DNA of 64,000 bases from Bacillota bacterium. Lineage in GTDB: Bacteria > Bacillota > UBA4882 > UBA8346. The stretch covers positions 7,287-71,286 of the forward strand of contig JAEZFP010000045.1 of NCBI GenBank assembly GCA_023417475.1, given 5' to 3'. The translations under genes were made by a program, and so were the position numbers. Below the pieces are notes generated by a model. It made no database searches and had not been told where the DNA came from. It saw only the letters and a program-made list of their open reading frames with translations. This document shows, piece after piece, positions 1-8,186 of the stretch (the stretch's first letter is position 1; every line of letters begins with the position of its first letter).

Positions 1-330
1 TTTATCACCGATGACACCCCAGTGGAGTATCAGGAAACAATCCGGTCCGAGTTTCAACACTTTATTGAAGGAATTACCGCGCCGGTGGTCTTCACCAACG
101 ATGGCGGGTTAGCCCATGAACAGTTGCGGAAGGTGAATTTCCACAGCCGTCCGCTCATTTTAGGCAGCGCTTGGGAACGGGTCTTAAGTAAGGAGCTCAA
201 TGGTTACCAATTATCGATTTCGTTACCTGTCACCGATCGGATGGTGTTAGACCGTTCTTATGTAGGTTACGATGGGGCACAGCGTTTGATTGAAGATATT
301 TATTCCGTGGTGTTGCAAGACTTTCAATAG
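1..330 (+). CDS. Nitrogenase-like beta (NifK-like) subunit, C-terminal fragment
   Basis: The reading frame is open from base 1, so the gene starts upstream of the window and only its last 109 codons are visible. The tail (GSAWERVLSK, then SLPVTDRMVLDRSYVGYDG, then RLIEDIY) lines up with the C-termini of the two complete NifK-like genes at 2253 and 24280, which end in GSSLER/GSSLDR, then P-V-x-R-x-x-x-D-R-x-Y-x-G-x-x-G, then an L-x-x-D-L helix. It is therefore a third paralogue of the beta subunit and belongs to the nitrogenase superfamily. A NitT/TauT-type permease and binding protein follow on the same strand, as they do around the other reductase genes. Cluster-binding cysteines lie in the missing N-terminal part and cannot be checked. 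Confidence 0.85.
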   Translation, partial: FITDDTPVEYQETIRSEFQHFIEGITAPVVFTNDGGLAHEQLRKVNFHSRPLILGSAWERVLSKELNGYQLSISLPVTDRMVLDRSYVGYDGAQRLIEDIYSVVLQDFQ

Positions 331-404
331 TTTCGCGTGTCATCAGCGAAGCGATTAATACTTATATTGTGTGGATTCAAGCTGTAAAGATTGGAGGTGA
401 AATT

Positions 405-1187
405 ATGACGGTTGATTTTTTTAAAAAAACCTATGAGATGATCTATAGTCTGTTGGCGATCGCCATTTTTGTATTAATTTGGGAAATAACCGCCCGGTTA
501 GGCGTGATAAATCCAACCTTTTTGCCCCCTTTTTCCAAAGTCGCCGTGGCCTTTTGGAATCTAACGGTATCGGGCACGTTAGTGATACATTTATTCATCA
601 GTTTGCAACGGGCCGTGCTTGGATTTACCGCAGGTTTGCTCATCTCGATTCCATTGGGATTATTGATCGGATGGTATCAGGGGTTCGAACGTTTTATCGA
701 TCCGTTGCTGCAAACCTTTCGCCAAACTTCCGCATTGTCATTGTTTCCCGTATTCATCTTACTTTTCGGAATCGGGGAAACCTCCAAGGTAGCGATTATT
801 TTCTGGGGCGTGCAGTGGCCAATTTTGTTGAATACAATCTCTGGAGTAAAAAGTGTGGAACCCGTGTTGATCAAATCGGCCCGCTCCATGGGCGCTTCAT
901 CACTTACTTTATTTCGCAAGGTGATTATTCCCGGCGCATTTCCGTCGATTTTCACCGGGATTCGCCTGAGCGCCACCTATTCAATTTTGATCCTTATTGC
1001 AGCTGAGATGATCGGGTCCAATGCCGGACTTGGTTTTCTCCTGTATACATCGGAGACCACTTTTCAAATTCCGGAGATGTATGCGGCGATCGTAACCATG
1101 TCGCTGCTAGGTCTGGTCATCAATTATATTTTAATGGGAGTCAATACGCGAATTACCCGTTGGAAAGAGGACCTGCCGCTTAACTAA
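405..1187 (+). CDS. NitT/TauT-type ABC transporter permease (P1)
   Basis: Integral membrane permease of about 260 residues in the BPD_transp_1 family (SsuC/TauC-like). It has an N-terminal hydrophobic helix followed by several more, and the cytoplasmic EAA-type loop (ARSMGASSLTLFRKVIIPGA, about residues 160-185) that docks on the ATPase. The ATG at 405 is chosen because GGAGGTG lies 6 bases upstream; a longer GTG start at 369 has no comparable site. It is followed after 34 bases by a solute-binding protein and then by nitrogenase-like genes, so it probably imports the substrate of that enzyme. Known family substrates are sulfonates, nitrate, taurine and thiamine precursors; the actual substrate here is not visible in the sequence. 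Confidence 0.9.
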   Translation: MTVDFFKKTYEMIYSLLAIAIFVLIWEITARLGVINPTFLPPFSKVAVAFWNLTVSGTLVIHLFISLQRAVLGFTAGLLISIPLGLLIGWYQGFERFIDPLLQTFRQTSALSLFPVFILLFGIGETSKVAIIFWGVQWPILLNTISGVKSVEPVLIKSARSMGASSLTLFRKVIIPGAFPSIFTGIRLSATYSILILIAAEMIGSNAGLGFLLYTSETTFQIPEMYAAIVTMSLLGLVINYILMGVNTRITRWKEDLPLN

Positions 1188-1221
1188 AGATTTCATGGTC
1201 CGACATGAATGGAGGAAGCAG

Positions 1222-2217
1222 ATGAAAAAGGGAAGAGGAATTGTTTCAGCACTATGGATTGTTATATTGACCATGATTGTCGTATCCGGAGTTGTTCTCT
1301 CGAAAGCACCCGCAGAGAAACTTTTTACGATCCGCTCGCAAACCCAAACCGGCTTTTCGGAATATTTTATCGCCGAGGAACTGGGTTATTTTAAAGAAGA
1401 GGGAATTCAACTTGAATATATCGGTGTGTTGCAACCAGGAACGGAGATCGCCACCATTGTTAGCGGACATGACGATGTCTTCACCGGACACCCCAATACC
1501 GTTGCCAAAGCAATCTTGGCCGGAGCCAAGATTAAAATTGTCGCCCCAGGAATGGTGGATAACCCAAATTATCCTCATATGGTCTATTTTGTGAAAAAAG
1601 GCGCCGTCATTCAGAGCGCTGCCGATATTCGCAAGGCAAAACGACGAATTAAGGTAGCCGTTTCCGGGATTAACGGTTGTGCGGATCTATTGTTCTTTGA
1701 GTGGCTAGGCCAAAACAAATTGCCCGATGCTAAAGCCGAGTTTGTAATCATGCCGGATAAACAGCAAGAGCAAGCTTTGGAACAGGGATTAATCGATGTG
1801 ATCTGCCTACATCCGCAATATTGGAAACAGGCGTCTGAAAATAAAAAACTACTAAAACTGGTCAATACGTGGGAAATTACCAAAAACCCCGGTTCGGGAG
1901 CGTCGATCCGAGGTTTCAGCGAAGAATTCATCCGGAAGCATCCCAATCAGGTTCGTGGTTTTGTCCGCGCGCTCATTCGGTCGCATCAATGGATCAACTC
2001 CCACCTGCAAGAAGCGATTGAGATCAATGCGCGTCATCTAAAACTGAAACCGGAGAATGTCACAGCCTTCTGGTACGACGAGAACGATTATATTCAAGCT
2101 TCCTATATCAACGACTGGTTTGCAATGATGTTGCGTCACGGTCAACTTAAGCCGGGTCAATTAAAACCGGCCGATATTTACACCAATGGTTACAATCCGT
2201 ATTACAAGCAAAAATAA
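1222..2217 (+). CDS. ABC transporter solute-binding protein, SsuA/THI5-like (SBP1)
   Basis: A 331-residue periplasmic binding protein of the NMT1/THI5/SsuA fold. A signal sequence (KKGRG then a hydrophobic run ending near SKAPAE) is followed by the typical lobe I start, GYFKEEGIQLEYI, and by a glycine-rich ligand region near TGHPNTVAKA. The ATG at 1222 follows GGAGGA by 5 bases. There is no lipobox cysteine, so the protein is probably free in a periplasm or tethered by an uncleaved helix. It pairs with permease P1 upstream; no ATPase is next to it, so it may use the single ATPase at 11995 or one upstream of the window. Confidence 0.88.
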   Translation: MKKGRGIVSALWIVILTMIVVSGVVLSKAPAEKLFTIRSQTQTGFSEYFIAEELGYFKEEGIQLEYIGVLQPGTEIATIVSGHDDVFTGHPNTVAKAILAGAKIKIVAPGMVDNPNYPHMVYFVKKGAVIQSAADIRKAKRRIKVAVSGINGCADLLFFEWLGQNKLPDAKAEFVIMPDKQQEQALEQGLIDVICLHPQYWKQASENKKLLKLVNTWEITKNPGSGASIRGFSEEFIRKHPNQVRGFVRALIRSHQWINSHLQEAIEINARHLKLKPENVTAFWYDENDYIQASYINDWFAMMLRHGQLKPGQLKPADIYTNGYNPYYKQK

Positions 2218-2252
2218 GTTGAACCGGGCAATTAACAAAATGAGGTGGTTTA

Positions 2253-3602
2253 ATGTCATATATCGAACGGCCCCGGTTCGCCTGCGCATTAGGAGGCGTA
2301 CTGAGCACGATAACGGCGTTGCCTGGGGCTGTCCCTATTATTCACGCTGCGGCGGGTTGCGGCGGCAATCTGGCAGCGGCTCAGCAAAGCGGGAACGGGT
2401 TTCTGGGCGCAGGCTATTGCGGTGGATTAGCCCTTCCCAGTTCAAATGTGGCTGAAAATGAGATCGTCTTTGGTGGCGAGGATCGGTTGCAAGAGCAGAT
2501 CCGTAATACGTTCGATCTGATCGAGGCAGAGCTCTATGTGGTAGCTTCCGGTTGTATGACAGAGATCATTGGTGATGATATTAAGAATGTCGCCGGAATT
2601 TTTAAACAACAGGGAAAGCCGATTATCTCCATTAATGCCGGAGGATTCATCGGAAATTCCTATAAAGGATTTGAAATAACCTTGGAGACGTTGTTCCGGG
2701 AATGGGTTAAACCCGCAGTGGAGAAAGACGCCAAGCGGATCAATCTCTGGGGGGTTGTTCCAGGATTAGACCCGTTTTACCGGGGCGATCTTCTTGAGTT
2801 AAAGCGGTTGCTCCAACTGCTCGGTATCGAAGTGAATACTTTTTTTAGCGATGATGAAACCCTCGATAATCTGGCGGATGCGGCAATTGCGATCGGAAAT
2901 GTTGTAGTTTCACGTACGTATGGCGGAGCGGCGGCTGCAGCTTTTGAAGAGAAATTTGGAACGCCTTATATTGTAACGGACCTGCCGATCGGACCGACGG
3001 CGACTGCGGAATTTTTACGGACGGTGGCCGGATTCGCCGGAATTGACAATCAGCAAACCGAACGGCTGATCGCAATTGAAACCCAATACTATTACCGTTT
3101 TATCGAACGGATCGCCGACCTCTACACTGATCTCGATCTGCAACATTATGCGGTAGTCGTGGGAAACGCCAATTATAGCTTCGCGTTATCACGGTTCCTC
3201 GCTGACGATTTGGGATGGCTACCGGAACTCGTGGTAATCACTGATCCGTTACCGGAGGAACAACAGACAACATTGCATGCAATGTTTCAGCGGATCACCA
3301 GCGCCAAACCGCCCCGGCTGGTGTTTGAGACCGATACTTCGGAAGTTGGACGGCATCTCACCGCAGCTTGGCCAATCTCTAGTCAGGAACGCTATTTTCA
3401 AGGGTTTAATCCGGCGTTTGTCATCGGCAGTTCGTTGGAGCGGGATTTGGCCGGCCAGATTGGGGCCAAAACCTTAAGTGTCAGTTATCCCGTTTCCGAT
3501 CGGGTCATTCTTGATCGGAGTTACGCAGGTTTTCGGGGTGGTCTGCACTTGGTGGAAGATCTGTTGGATGTGCAGGTAGCGGGGGGAGGTCGATACAGTT
3601 GA
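2253..3602 (+). CDS. Nitrogenase-like beta subunit (NifK-like), copy 2
   Basis: A 449-residue oxidoreductase/nitrogenase component 1 family protein. Cys11, Cys36 and Cys101 (CALGG; AAGCGGN; SGCMTEIIGDD) match the spacing and context of NifK P-cluster ligands Cys70, Cys95 and Cys153, and VFGGEDRLQEQI is the conserved NifK/NifD segment between them. It is about 70 residues shorter than dinitrogenase NifK at the N-terminus, as in NifN, BchB and other nitrogenase-like beta subunits. GAGGTGG precedes the ATG. The stop overlaps the start of the alpha gene (beta then alpha, the reverse of the order at 22.8-25.6 kb). The likely product is half of an alpha2-beta2 reductase carrying a P-like cluster. 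The reaction is not known; reductive cleavage of organosulfur compounds is inferred from context. Confidence 0.88.
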   Translation: MSYIERPRFACALGGVLSTITALPGAVPIIHAAAGCGGNLAAAQQSGNGFLGAGYCGGLALPSSNVAENEIVFGGEDRLQEQIRNTFDLIEAELYVVASGCMTEIIGDDIKNVAGIFKQQGKPIISINAGGFIGNSYKGFEITLETLFREWVKPAVEKDAKRINLWGVVPGLDPFYRGDLLELKRLLQLLGIEVNTFFSDDETLDNLADAAIAIGNVVVSRTYGGAAAAAFEEKFGTPYIVTDLPIGPTATAEFLRTVAGFAGIDNQQTERLIAIETQYYYRFIERIADLYTDLDLQHYAVVVGNANYSFALSRFLADDLGWLPELVVITDPLPEEQQTTLHAMFQRITSAKPPRLVFETDTSEVGRHLTAAWPISSQERYFQGFNPAFVIGSSLERDLAGQIGAKTLSVSYPVSDRVILDRSYAGFRGGLHLVEDLLDVQVAGGGRYS

Positions 3603-5098
3603 GTATGATTGATGAAAAGATGGTTCCCAAACGGGAAGAACGGCTGTTAGCCAGCAATGCGTATGGGGGTAAAGCCTGTCAATTGGTAAAGGACTCCAAG
3701 GAGGGTTGTCTACTCCGGAAGAACCGTAGCTTCACTCAGGCCTGTAATTGTCAGTTGGGTCTGTCGCTGGCGATGGTGCATACCCTGCCGGACACGGTCA
3801 TTATTGTTCATGGGCCGGTCGGGTGCGCCAGCTCCAGTCATGGTTCGGACAGTTATCACCGTACCGGTTTGAAGCAGCGGGACCAACAGCCCCAACCGCT
3901 GATCTGGCTCTCTTCCAACTTGAAAGAACAGGATATTATTAACGGCGGTGCCCAAAAGTTAGAGCAAGCCATTATCGGCGCGGAACGCAACCATCGTCCG
4001 GCAGCGATTGTGGTTGTTACCACCTGTGCGCCGGGGATCATCGGCGATGACATCGACGAAGTGGCGACAAGGTTGCAGCCGCAGATTACCGCAAGAATCA
4101 TCCCGGTTCATTGCGAAGGATTTAAAACTAAGATCTCGGCAACCGCTTATGATGCGGTCTATCACGGTTTAGGCCGAAGCCTGAAGCTCAGTCCGGATCG
4201 TGAAAAACCGGTGATTTTCAATGAATTGGACGACTTACAGGAAAAGTACCGTAAGAGCAAAACGGTGAACATCTTCAATGTTTTCTCCATTGGCCGGACC
4301 GACGAGTTGGAACTCGAACGGTTATTGCGCGCGTTAGGCTTGGAAGTCAACTTTTATCCGAATTTTGCGCACCCCGAAAAATTTCGGGCAATCTCCGAGG
4401 CGGCGCTTAATGTCAGTCTTTGCCCAACCCACGACGATTATTTCCTGGAGTTTCTGAAGGAGCGTTTCGATACTCCCTACATATTAAACACGATGCCGAT
4501 TGGGATCCGTAACACCAAAGAATGGTTATTGGATATCGCCCGGATCTTCGGCCGGGAGCTTGAAGCGGAGCGAATCGCCGCTGCGGAGACGGCCGAGTTG
4601 GAGCGAAGTATCACCTGTTACCGGGAAGAGTTGCAGGGGAAGAAAGTGCTTTTAAGCGGCGGCGAGATTCGGGTGGCAGCTACCGCGATGTTATTGCAGG
4701 AACTGGGTTGCGTCATTCGTGGAATCCGGGGACACCACTATGACCGGTTCGGTGACGCGCTTTATCTGAAGACTGCCGAATTAAGCCCGGAGTTGGAAGT
4801 GAATATCGCTACAACCCAAGTCTTTGAACTGGTTAATCTGCTTCAAAAGATCCAGCCGGATCTTTTTTTGGGACATAGCGGAAGCAATGTTTGGGCTTCA
4901 AAGCTCGGAATTCCAGCGCTGCCCATTTTCAATCAGAATCAGTATTATCTGGGATATCGCGGCGTATTTGATGTCGCGCGGCGGGCTGCCAAACTTCTGC
5001 AGAATTCGGCTTTTCAACGCAATCTACAACGCCATACCCGCCTGCCATTTAAACCTCAATGGTATTCACAAGATCCCTTCATGTACATCACCAACTGA
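3599..5098 (+). CDS. Nitrogenase-like alpha subunit (NifD-like), copy 2
   Basis: A 499-residue NifD/NifE-like protein. Cys51, Cys76 (HGPVGC) and Cys143 (TCAPGIIGDD) correspond to the P-cluster cysteines of NifD, and LNVSLCPTHDDYF aligns with the segment holding NifD Cys275, the cofactor ligand. In contrast, the EGFRGVSQSLGHH segment of NifD reads EGFKTKISATAYD here, so Gln191 and His195 are replaced, and the region of cofactor ligand His442 has no histidine at the aligned place (NQNQYYLGYRG). This is inconsistent with N2 reduction. A TTG start overlaps the beta stop and follows GGGGAGG; ATG at 3605 is an alternative. Permease P2 follows. It probably forms the catalytic partner of the 2253 product. 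Confidence 0.88.
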   Translation: MSMIDEKMVPKREERLLASNAYGGKACQLVKDSKEGCLLRKNRSFTQACNCQLGLSLAMVHTLPDTVIIVHGPVGCASSSHGSDSYHRTGLKQRDQQPQPLIWLSSNLKEQDIINGGAQKLEQAIIGAERNHRPAAIVVVTTCAPGIIGDDIDEVATRLQPQITARIIPVHCEGFKTKISATAYDAVYHGLGRSLKLSPDREKPVIFNELDDLQEKYRKSKTVNIFNVFSIGRTDELELERLLRALGLEVNFYPNFAHPEKFRAISEAALNVSLCPTHDDYFLEFLKERFDTPYILNTMPIGIRNTKEWLLDIARIFGRELEAERIAAAETAELERSITCYREELQGKKVLLSGGEIRVAATAMLLQELGCVIRGIRGHHYDRFGDALYLKTAELSPELEVNIATTQVFELVNLLQKIQPDLFLGHSGSNVWASKLGIPALPIFNQNQYYLGYRGVFDVARRAAKLLQNSAFQRNLQRHTRLPFKPQWYSQDPFMYITN

Positions 5099-5150
5099 TC
5101 GTTATGTTAAAGTCCAACCCAGTTGTAATGATGGAAAGGAGGAAGTAACG

Positions 5151-6092
5151 ATGCTATCAAAGGCAGTTGTTCCGGTAGGCCATTTCTTGCTGAGTATATC
5201 GGGGATTGTAATGATCGTGTTGTTATGGGAGATCGCTCCTGGTCAAGGCTGGGTCAATGCCCGTTATTTTCCCTGTTTCTCACAGGTTTTAATGACGATT
5301 GGGTCGATGTGGCGTTCCGGCGAAATTTTTCCGAATTTAATGGTTAGTCTGTGGCGCATCGTAAACGGATTGCTGATTGCGATAGCGCTGGGCTTACCAT
5401 CGGGTTTTCTCATCGGGCGGAGTGCAGGAACGTTTGACATGCTTAACCCACTTTTGAGATTTTTAAGCCAGGCAAATCCCTTCTCATTAATGCCGTTATT
5501 TATTTTATTGTTTGGAATTGGTGAGTTAGCAAAAGTGGTCGTCATCACTTGGGTCTGTTTCTGGCCGATTTTTTTTAATACGATTAGCGGAGTCTGGGCA
5601 ATTGATTCGGATTGGATTAAAACCGCCCGTTCTGTAAATGTTTCAGAATTGATGCTCGCTTTGAAAGTTTTGTTGCCTGGGGCTTCACCGGCAATCTTCA
5701 GTGGAATTAAAACCAGTATTCAAATGGCGTTTTTCATGATGATCGCCAGTGAGATGATTGGAGCCAGTGTGGGCCTCGGTTATTTATTACATTTAGCGGG
5801 TATGGTCAACCAGACCGTTAGAGTATATGCAGCGGCGGTTACGATCGTGGTTTTGGGAATCTCCCTCCAGCAAATGCTGCGATTGCTACAGAAAAGCGTA
5901 TTTTACTGGAATGATCCACTAGTGGGCATGGGTAAAAATTATCGGCGCCCGTTGCGTTTGCCATGTCGATTTGCACTGATCCTCACAGCGGTCTTGCTTA
6001 TCGGGATTATCATTGTCGGCGGTTGGCAAGTGGAACGAACCAGGCGTTTTTTGCCGGAGATTCATTCCCATAGTGGCGGTTTTTCGGACTGA
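5151..6092 (+). CDS. NitT/TauT-type ABC permease with C-terminal extra helix (P2)
   Basis: A 313-residue permease with the usual EAA loop (SVNVSELMLALKVLLPGASP). It is longer than P1 or P3 by about 50 residues: after the usual end it continues with a basic stretch (KNYRRPLRLP) and another hydrophobic helix near the C-terminus. The same extension occurs in P4 and P6. Start ATG 5151 follows AAAGGAGG. It lies 52 bases after the alpha gene, so it is probably in the same transcript (P1-SBP1-beta-alpha-P2). P1 and P2 could form a heterodimeric channel, mirroring the adjacent P4/P5 and P6/P7 pairs. Confidence 0.88.
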   Translation: MLSKAVVPVGHFLLSISGIVMIVLLWEIAPGQGWVNARYFPCFSQVLMTIGSMWRSGEIFPNLMVSLWRIVNGLLIAIALGLPSGFLIGRSAGTFDMLNPLLRFLSQANPFSLMPLFILLFGIGELAKVVVITWVCFWPIFFNTISGVWAIDSDWIKTARSVNVSELMLALKVLLPGASPAIFSGIKTSIQMAFFMMIASEMIGASVGLGYLLHLAGMVNQTVRVYAAAVTIVVLGISLQQMLRLLQKSVFYWNDPLVGMGKNYRRPLRLPCRFALILTAVLLIGIIIVGGWQVERTRRFLPEIHSHSGGFSD

Positions 6093-6161
6093 ACGGGGTT
6101 GCGAAACGGTTTCGAGTCGAAGTGAACCAATGAATGAAATCCCCGCATTTAAGTGAAAATC

Positions 6162-6227
6162 GGTTGACTGGGTTACCGGAGGCCATGCTGACTTAGTAAA
6201 TTAAACTAAGTTCGCATGGCTTTTCTT
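6162..6227 (+). promoter_or_regulatory. Sulfur-island leader element, copy 1 (hairpin plus terminator)
   Basis: The box runs from 6162 to 6184: GGTTGA, then CTGG, loop GTTA, CCGG, then AGGCC. It is followed by a terminator whose outer stem is GCCATGC (6182-6188) with GCATGGC (6214-6220), then TTTTCTT. The last bases of the box (GCC) belong to both structures, so they cannot form together. In this copy the inner stem is CTGG/CCGG instead of CCAG/CTGG, a paired change. It lies in front of the NifB-like gene. Confidence 0.75.
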
Positions 6228-6276
6228 CATTAGTGACCAAACGGATTAATCTTAAAAATATGAGGAGCGGATTAAA

Positions 6277-7167
6277 ATGGCGGAGTCTAATCCAAAACCA
6301 GGATTATTTGAACATTTAGTTAAACGTCATCCTTGTTTCAATGATGAGGCTCATTTTCAGTACGGCCGGATTCATTTGCCGGTTAGTCCGGCATGTAATA
6401 TCCAATGTCGGTTCTGTCAGCGCGGGTTTAATAAGTGGGAACAACGACCGGGTGTCAGTCGTAAACTTTTACGACCCGACGAGGCGGTGCAAATGGTCGG
6501 GAGAGCATTGCAAGTCTGCCCGGAGATTACAGTGGTTGGTATTGCCGGACCGGGAGACACCTTGGCAACCGATCATGCGTTGACCGTTTTTGAACAGGTA
6601 CACCGTTACTTTCCACAACTGGTTAAGTGCCTGAGCACCAACGGTTTGTTGCTTGCGGAAAAGGCTGAACGCCTGAATAAGGCAGGGGTACAAACGGTTA
6701 CTGTCACGGTAAACTCTTTGGATGAAAGAGTTTTACCCAAAATCTGTTCTCAAGTGGTGGTAAATCAGCAAGTGCTTCAGGATGAAGACGCCGCGCGAGC
6801 TCTGATTGCGGCACAAAAAGACGGGATAAAAAGAATGGCTGATTTGGGAGCGGTTATCAAGATTAATACCGTTTTAATTCCGGGAATTAACGACCATTGT
6901 TTGGCAGAGATCGCGGCGGTCACCGCAGGGTTGGGAGCAAGCCGGATGAACATTATTCCGCTCATTCCCCAACATGAATTTCAAAATTGGCCGGCCCCCG
7001 ATTGTCAGCAGTTGAACTCCGCCCGAATACTAGCGGAAAAACATCTTGCCGTATTTCGCCATTGTAAACATTGCCGTGCCGATGCTTGCGGCATACCGGG
7101 GACGGGCAGGGAAATAAGTGAGGAGCTTTACGAACACTCTATTCCGATGACGTTTTCGCATGGCTGA
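6277..7167 (+). CDS. NifB-like radical SAM cluster-biosynthesis protein
   Basis: A 296-residue radical SAM protein. HPCFNDEAHFQYGRIHLPVS followed by CNIQCRFC (the CxxxCxxC site for the SAM-binding cluster, about residues 36-43) is the NifB signature, and CKHCRADACG near the C-terminus matches the conserved NifB cysteine motif. The length equals a stand-alone NifB core without a NifX domain. NifB makes the carbide-centred [8Fe-9S-C] precursor of nitrogenase cofactors; in this island it would supply the alpha/beta reductases. No NifE or NifN is present, so the precursor may be used without further maturation, as proposed for methylthio-alkane reductases. AGGAGCG precedes the ATG. The attenuator at 6162-6227 sits directly upstream. 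Confidence 0.9.
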   Translation: MAESNPKPGLFEHLVKRHPCFNDEAHFQYGRIHLPVSPACNIQCRFCQRGFNKWEQRPGVSRKLLRPDEAVQMVGRALQVCPEITVVGIAGPGDTLATDHALTVFEQVHRYFPQLVKCLSTNGLLLAEKAERLNKAGVQTVTVTVNSLDERVLPKICSQVVVNQQVLQDEDAARALIAAQKDGIKRMADLGAVIKINTVLIPGINDHCLAEIAAVTAGLGASRMNIIPLIPQHEFQNWPAPDCQQLNSARILAEKHLAVFRHCKHCRADACGIPGTGREISEELYEHSIPMTFSHG

Positions 7168-7192
7168 ACTAGATCGGGTAATGATAACGGTG

Positions 7193-7849
7193 TTATTTCA
7201 AAAACATTGCTTCATGGATAGTTTCGCCAGGTTGAATATTAATGAAGTTGTGGTCATCCCACGGACCGTTAACGATTTTTTCAAATAAATCGTATGATCC
7301 GTCGATTACCTCAAACTTCAATTGCAGTAGCTTTGCAAGCTCCCGGGATTTCGTCATCGTTTCCCTTTCTCGAGGATGGCCGGTCCGGATATAAAGAATC
7401 CGGTTGTAGCTATCAAATATGGTCCTGAAGGTTTGCATCGCCTTTTGGGGACCATGTTTTTTTGCGACCCGCTCGTAATCGGTTAATAAACTGTGCTCAC
7501 CCTCCAGCCAGCCGCCACTTAAGTAGAAGGTTCCCAAATTAGCGGTCCGCAATTGGTGAAAGCGTTCGTTAGCTCCGAAAAAGGCGGGGATACAGTCATG
7601 CACTCTTGGAATACTTAACGGCACTGCTCCGGCCTGCAGTCCGTTGCTGGCTCCGCCGCACAATCCAAAACCCAATATTGCCCGGTCATAACCGGCCAGG
7701 TTTTGCAACAAGCGTTCCAATTCCGCATGCAACCGCTGCGGATGGAGGTGCAAGCCCATCGTTACAAATTTAAACTCCACGGTATGTTTGGGGACAATCG
7801 CCAATAGTTCTTCTTCCATCACGGCGCAGGCGATAACCTTGGTTTTCAT
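7193..7849 (-). CDS. DUF1638 family protein
   Basis: A 218-residue protein that I recognise as DUF1638: an N-terminal KVIACAVMEEEL strand, the conserved GFGLCGGASNGL motif (about residues 60-71), and an SGGWLEGEHS segment. DUF1638 genes are commonly found beside corrinoid-dependent methyltransferase systems in anaerobes, but the biochemical role is not known. Here it is the only gene of the first 39 kb on the minus strand, lying between the NifB-like and cysteine synthase genes. It faces the cysK leader, so the two divergent units share a 337-base intergenic region. Confidence 0.8.
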   Translation of the reverse strand: MKTKVIACAVMEEELLAIVPKHTVEFKFVTMGLHLHPQRLHAELERLLQNLAGYDRAILGFGLCGGASNGLQAGAVPLSIPRVHDCIPAFFGANERFHQLRTANLGTFYLSGGWLEGEHSLLTDYERVAKKHGPQKAMQTFRTIFDSYNRILYIRTGHPRERETMTKSRELAKLLQLKFEVIDGSYDLFEKIVNGPWDDHNFINIQPGETIHEAMFLK

Positions 7850-7891
7850 CGTAAGAATCTCCCTTGATCTCCATAAAATAGCAAAGAAGTG

Positions 7892-7920
7892 TTGACAGGT
7901 GGATAGATTTATTGTACCAT
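7892..7920 (+). promoter_or_regulatory. Predicted promoter for the cysK unit
   Basis: TTGACA (7892-7897), a 17-base spacer, and TACCAT (7915-7920). The transcript would have a leader of about 260 bases that includes the attenuator at 7996-8056. A second good -10 hexamer, TATAAT at 7984-7989, lies just before the leader box but has no clear -35. Confidence 0.5.
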
Positions 7921-7995
7921 AATAATGCAGAGTAACCCAATGGGAATTACATAAATTAAATCATATTTTACTGAGATTGTTTATATAATATGACA

Positions 7996-8056
7996 AGTTT
8001 ACCAGTCAACTGGAGGCTATTTTCAATCCGTATTTTGGGGTTGGCATAGCCTTTTC
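7996..8056 (+). promoter_or_regulatory. Sulfur-island leader element, copy 2 (hairpin plus terminator)
   Basis: The box occupies 7996-8018: AGTTTA, CCAG, loop TCAA, CTGG, AGGCT. The closing pair is A-T here (AGT with GCT) where other copies have G-C, a second paired change. The terminator uses GGCTAT (8015-8020) with ATAGCC (8046-8051), an inner CAATCC/GGGTTG stem, and TTTTCTT. The cysteine synthase gene follows about 130 bases downstream. Confidence 0.75.
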
Positions 8057-8186
8057 TTAATGTTATGTTGAACATTTCGGCAACTTAGCCTATTCATAAC
8101 ATTCCAATGGAAAGATATCAAGAAGGACTTGTTTAAGTCTCTTGATATGAAATAAAAAGTCCAAATTGAATAGGAGGAAAGCAATA

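Noticed and set aside
4824..5150. N-terminal extension of permease P2
   Set aside because: The frame is open far upstream into the alpha gene, but the ATG at 5151 has an excellent ribosome site and starts where the permease family starts.
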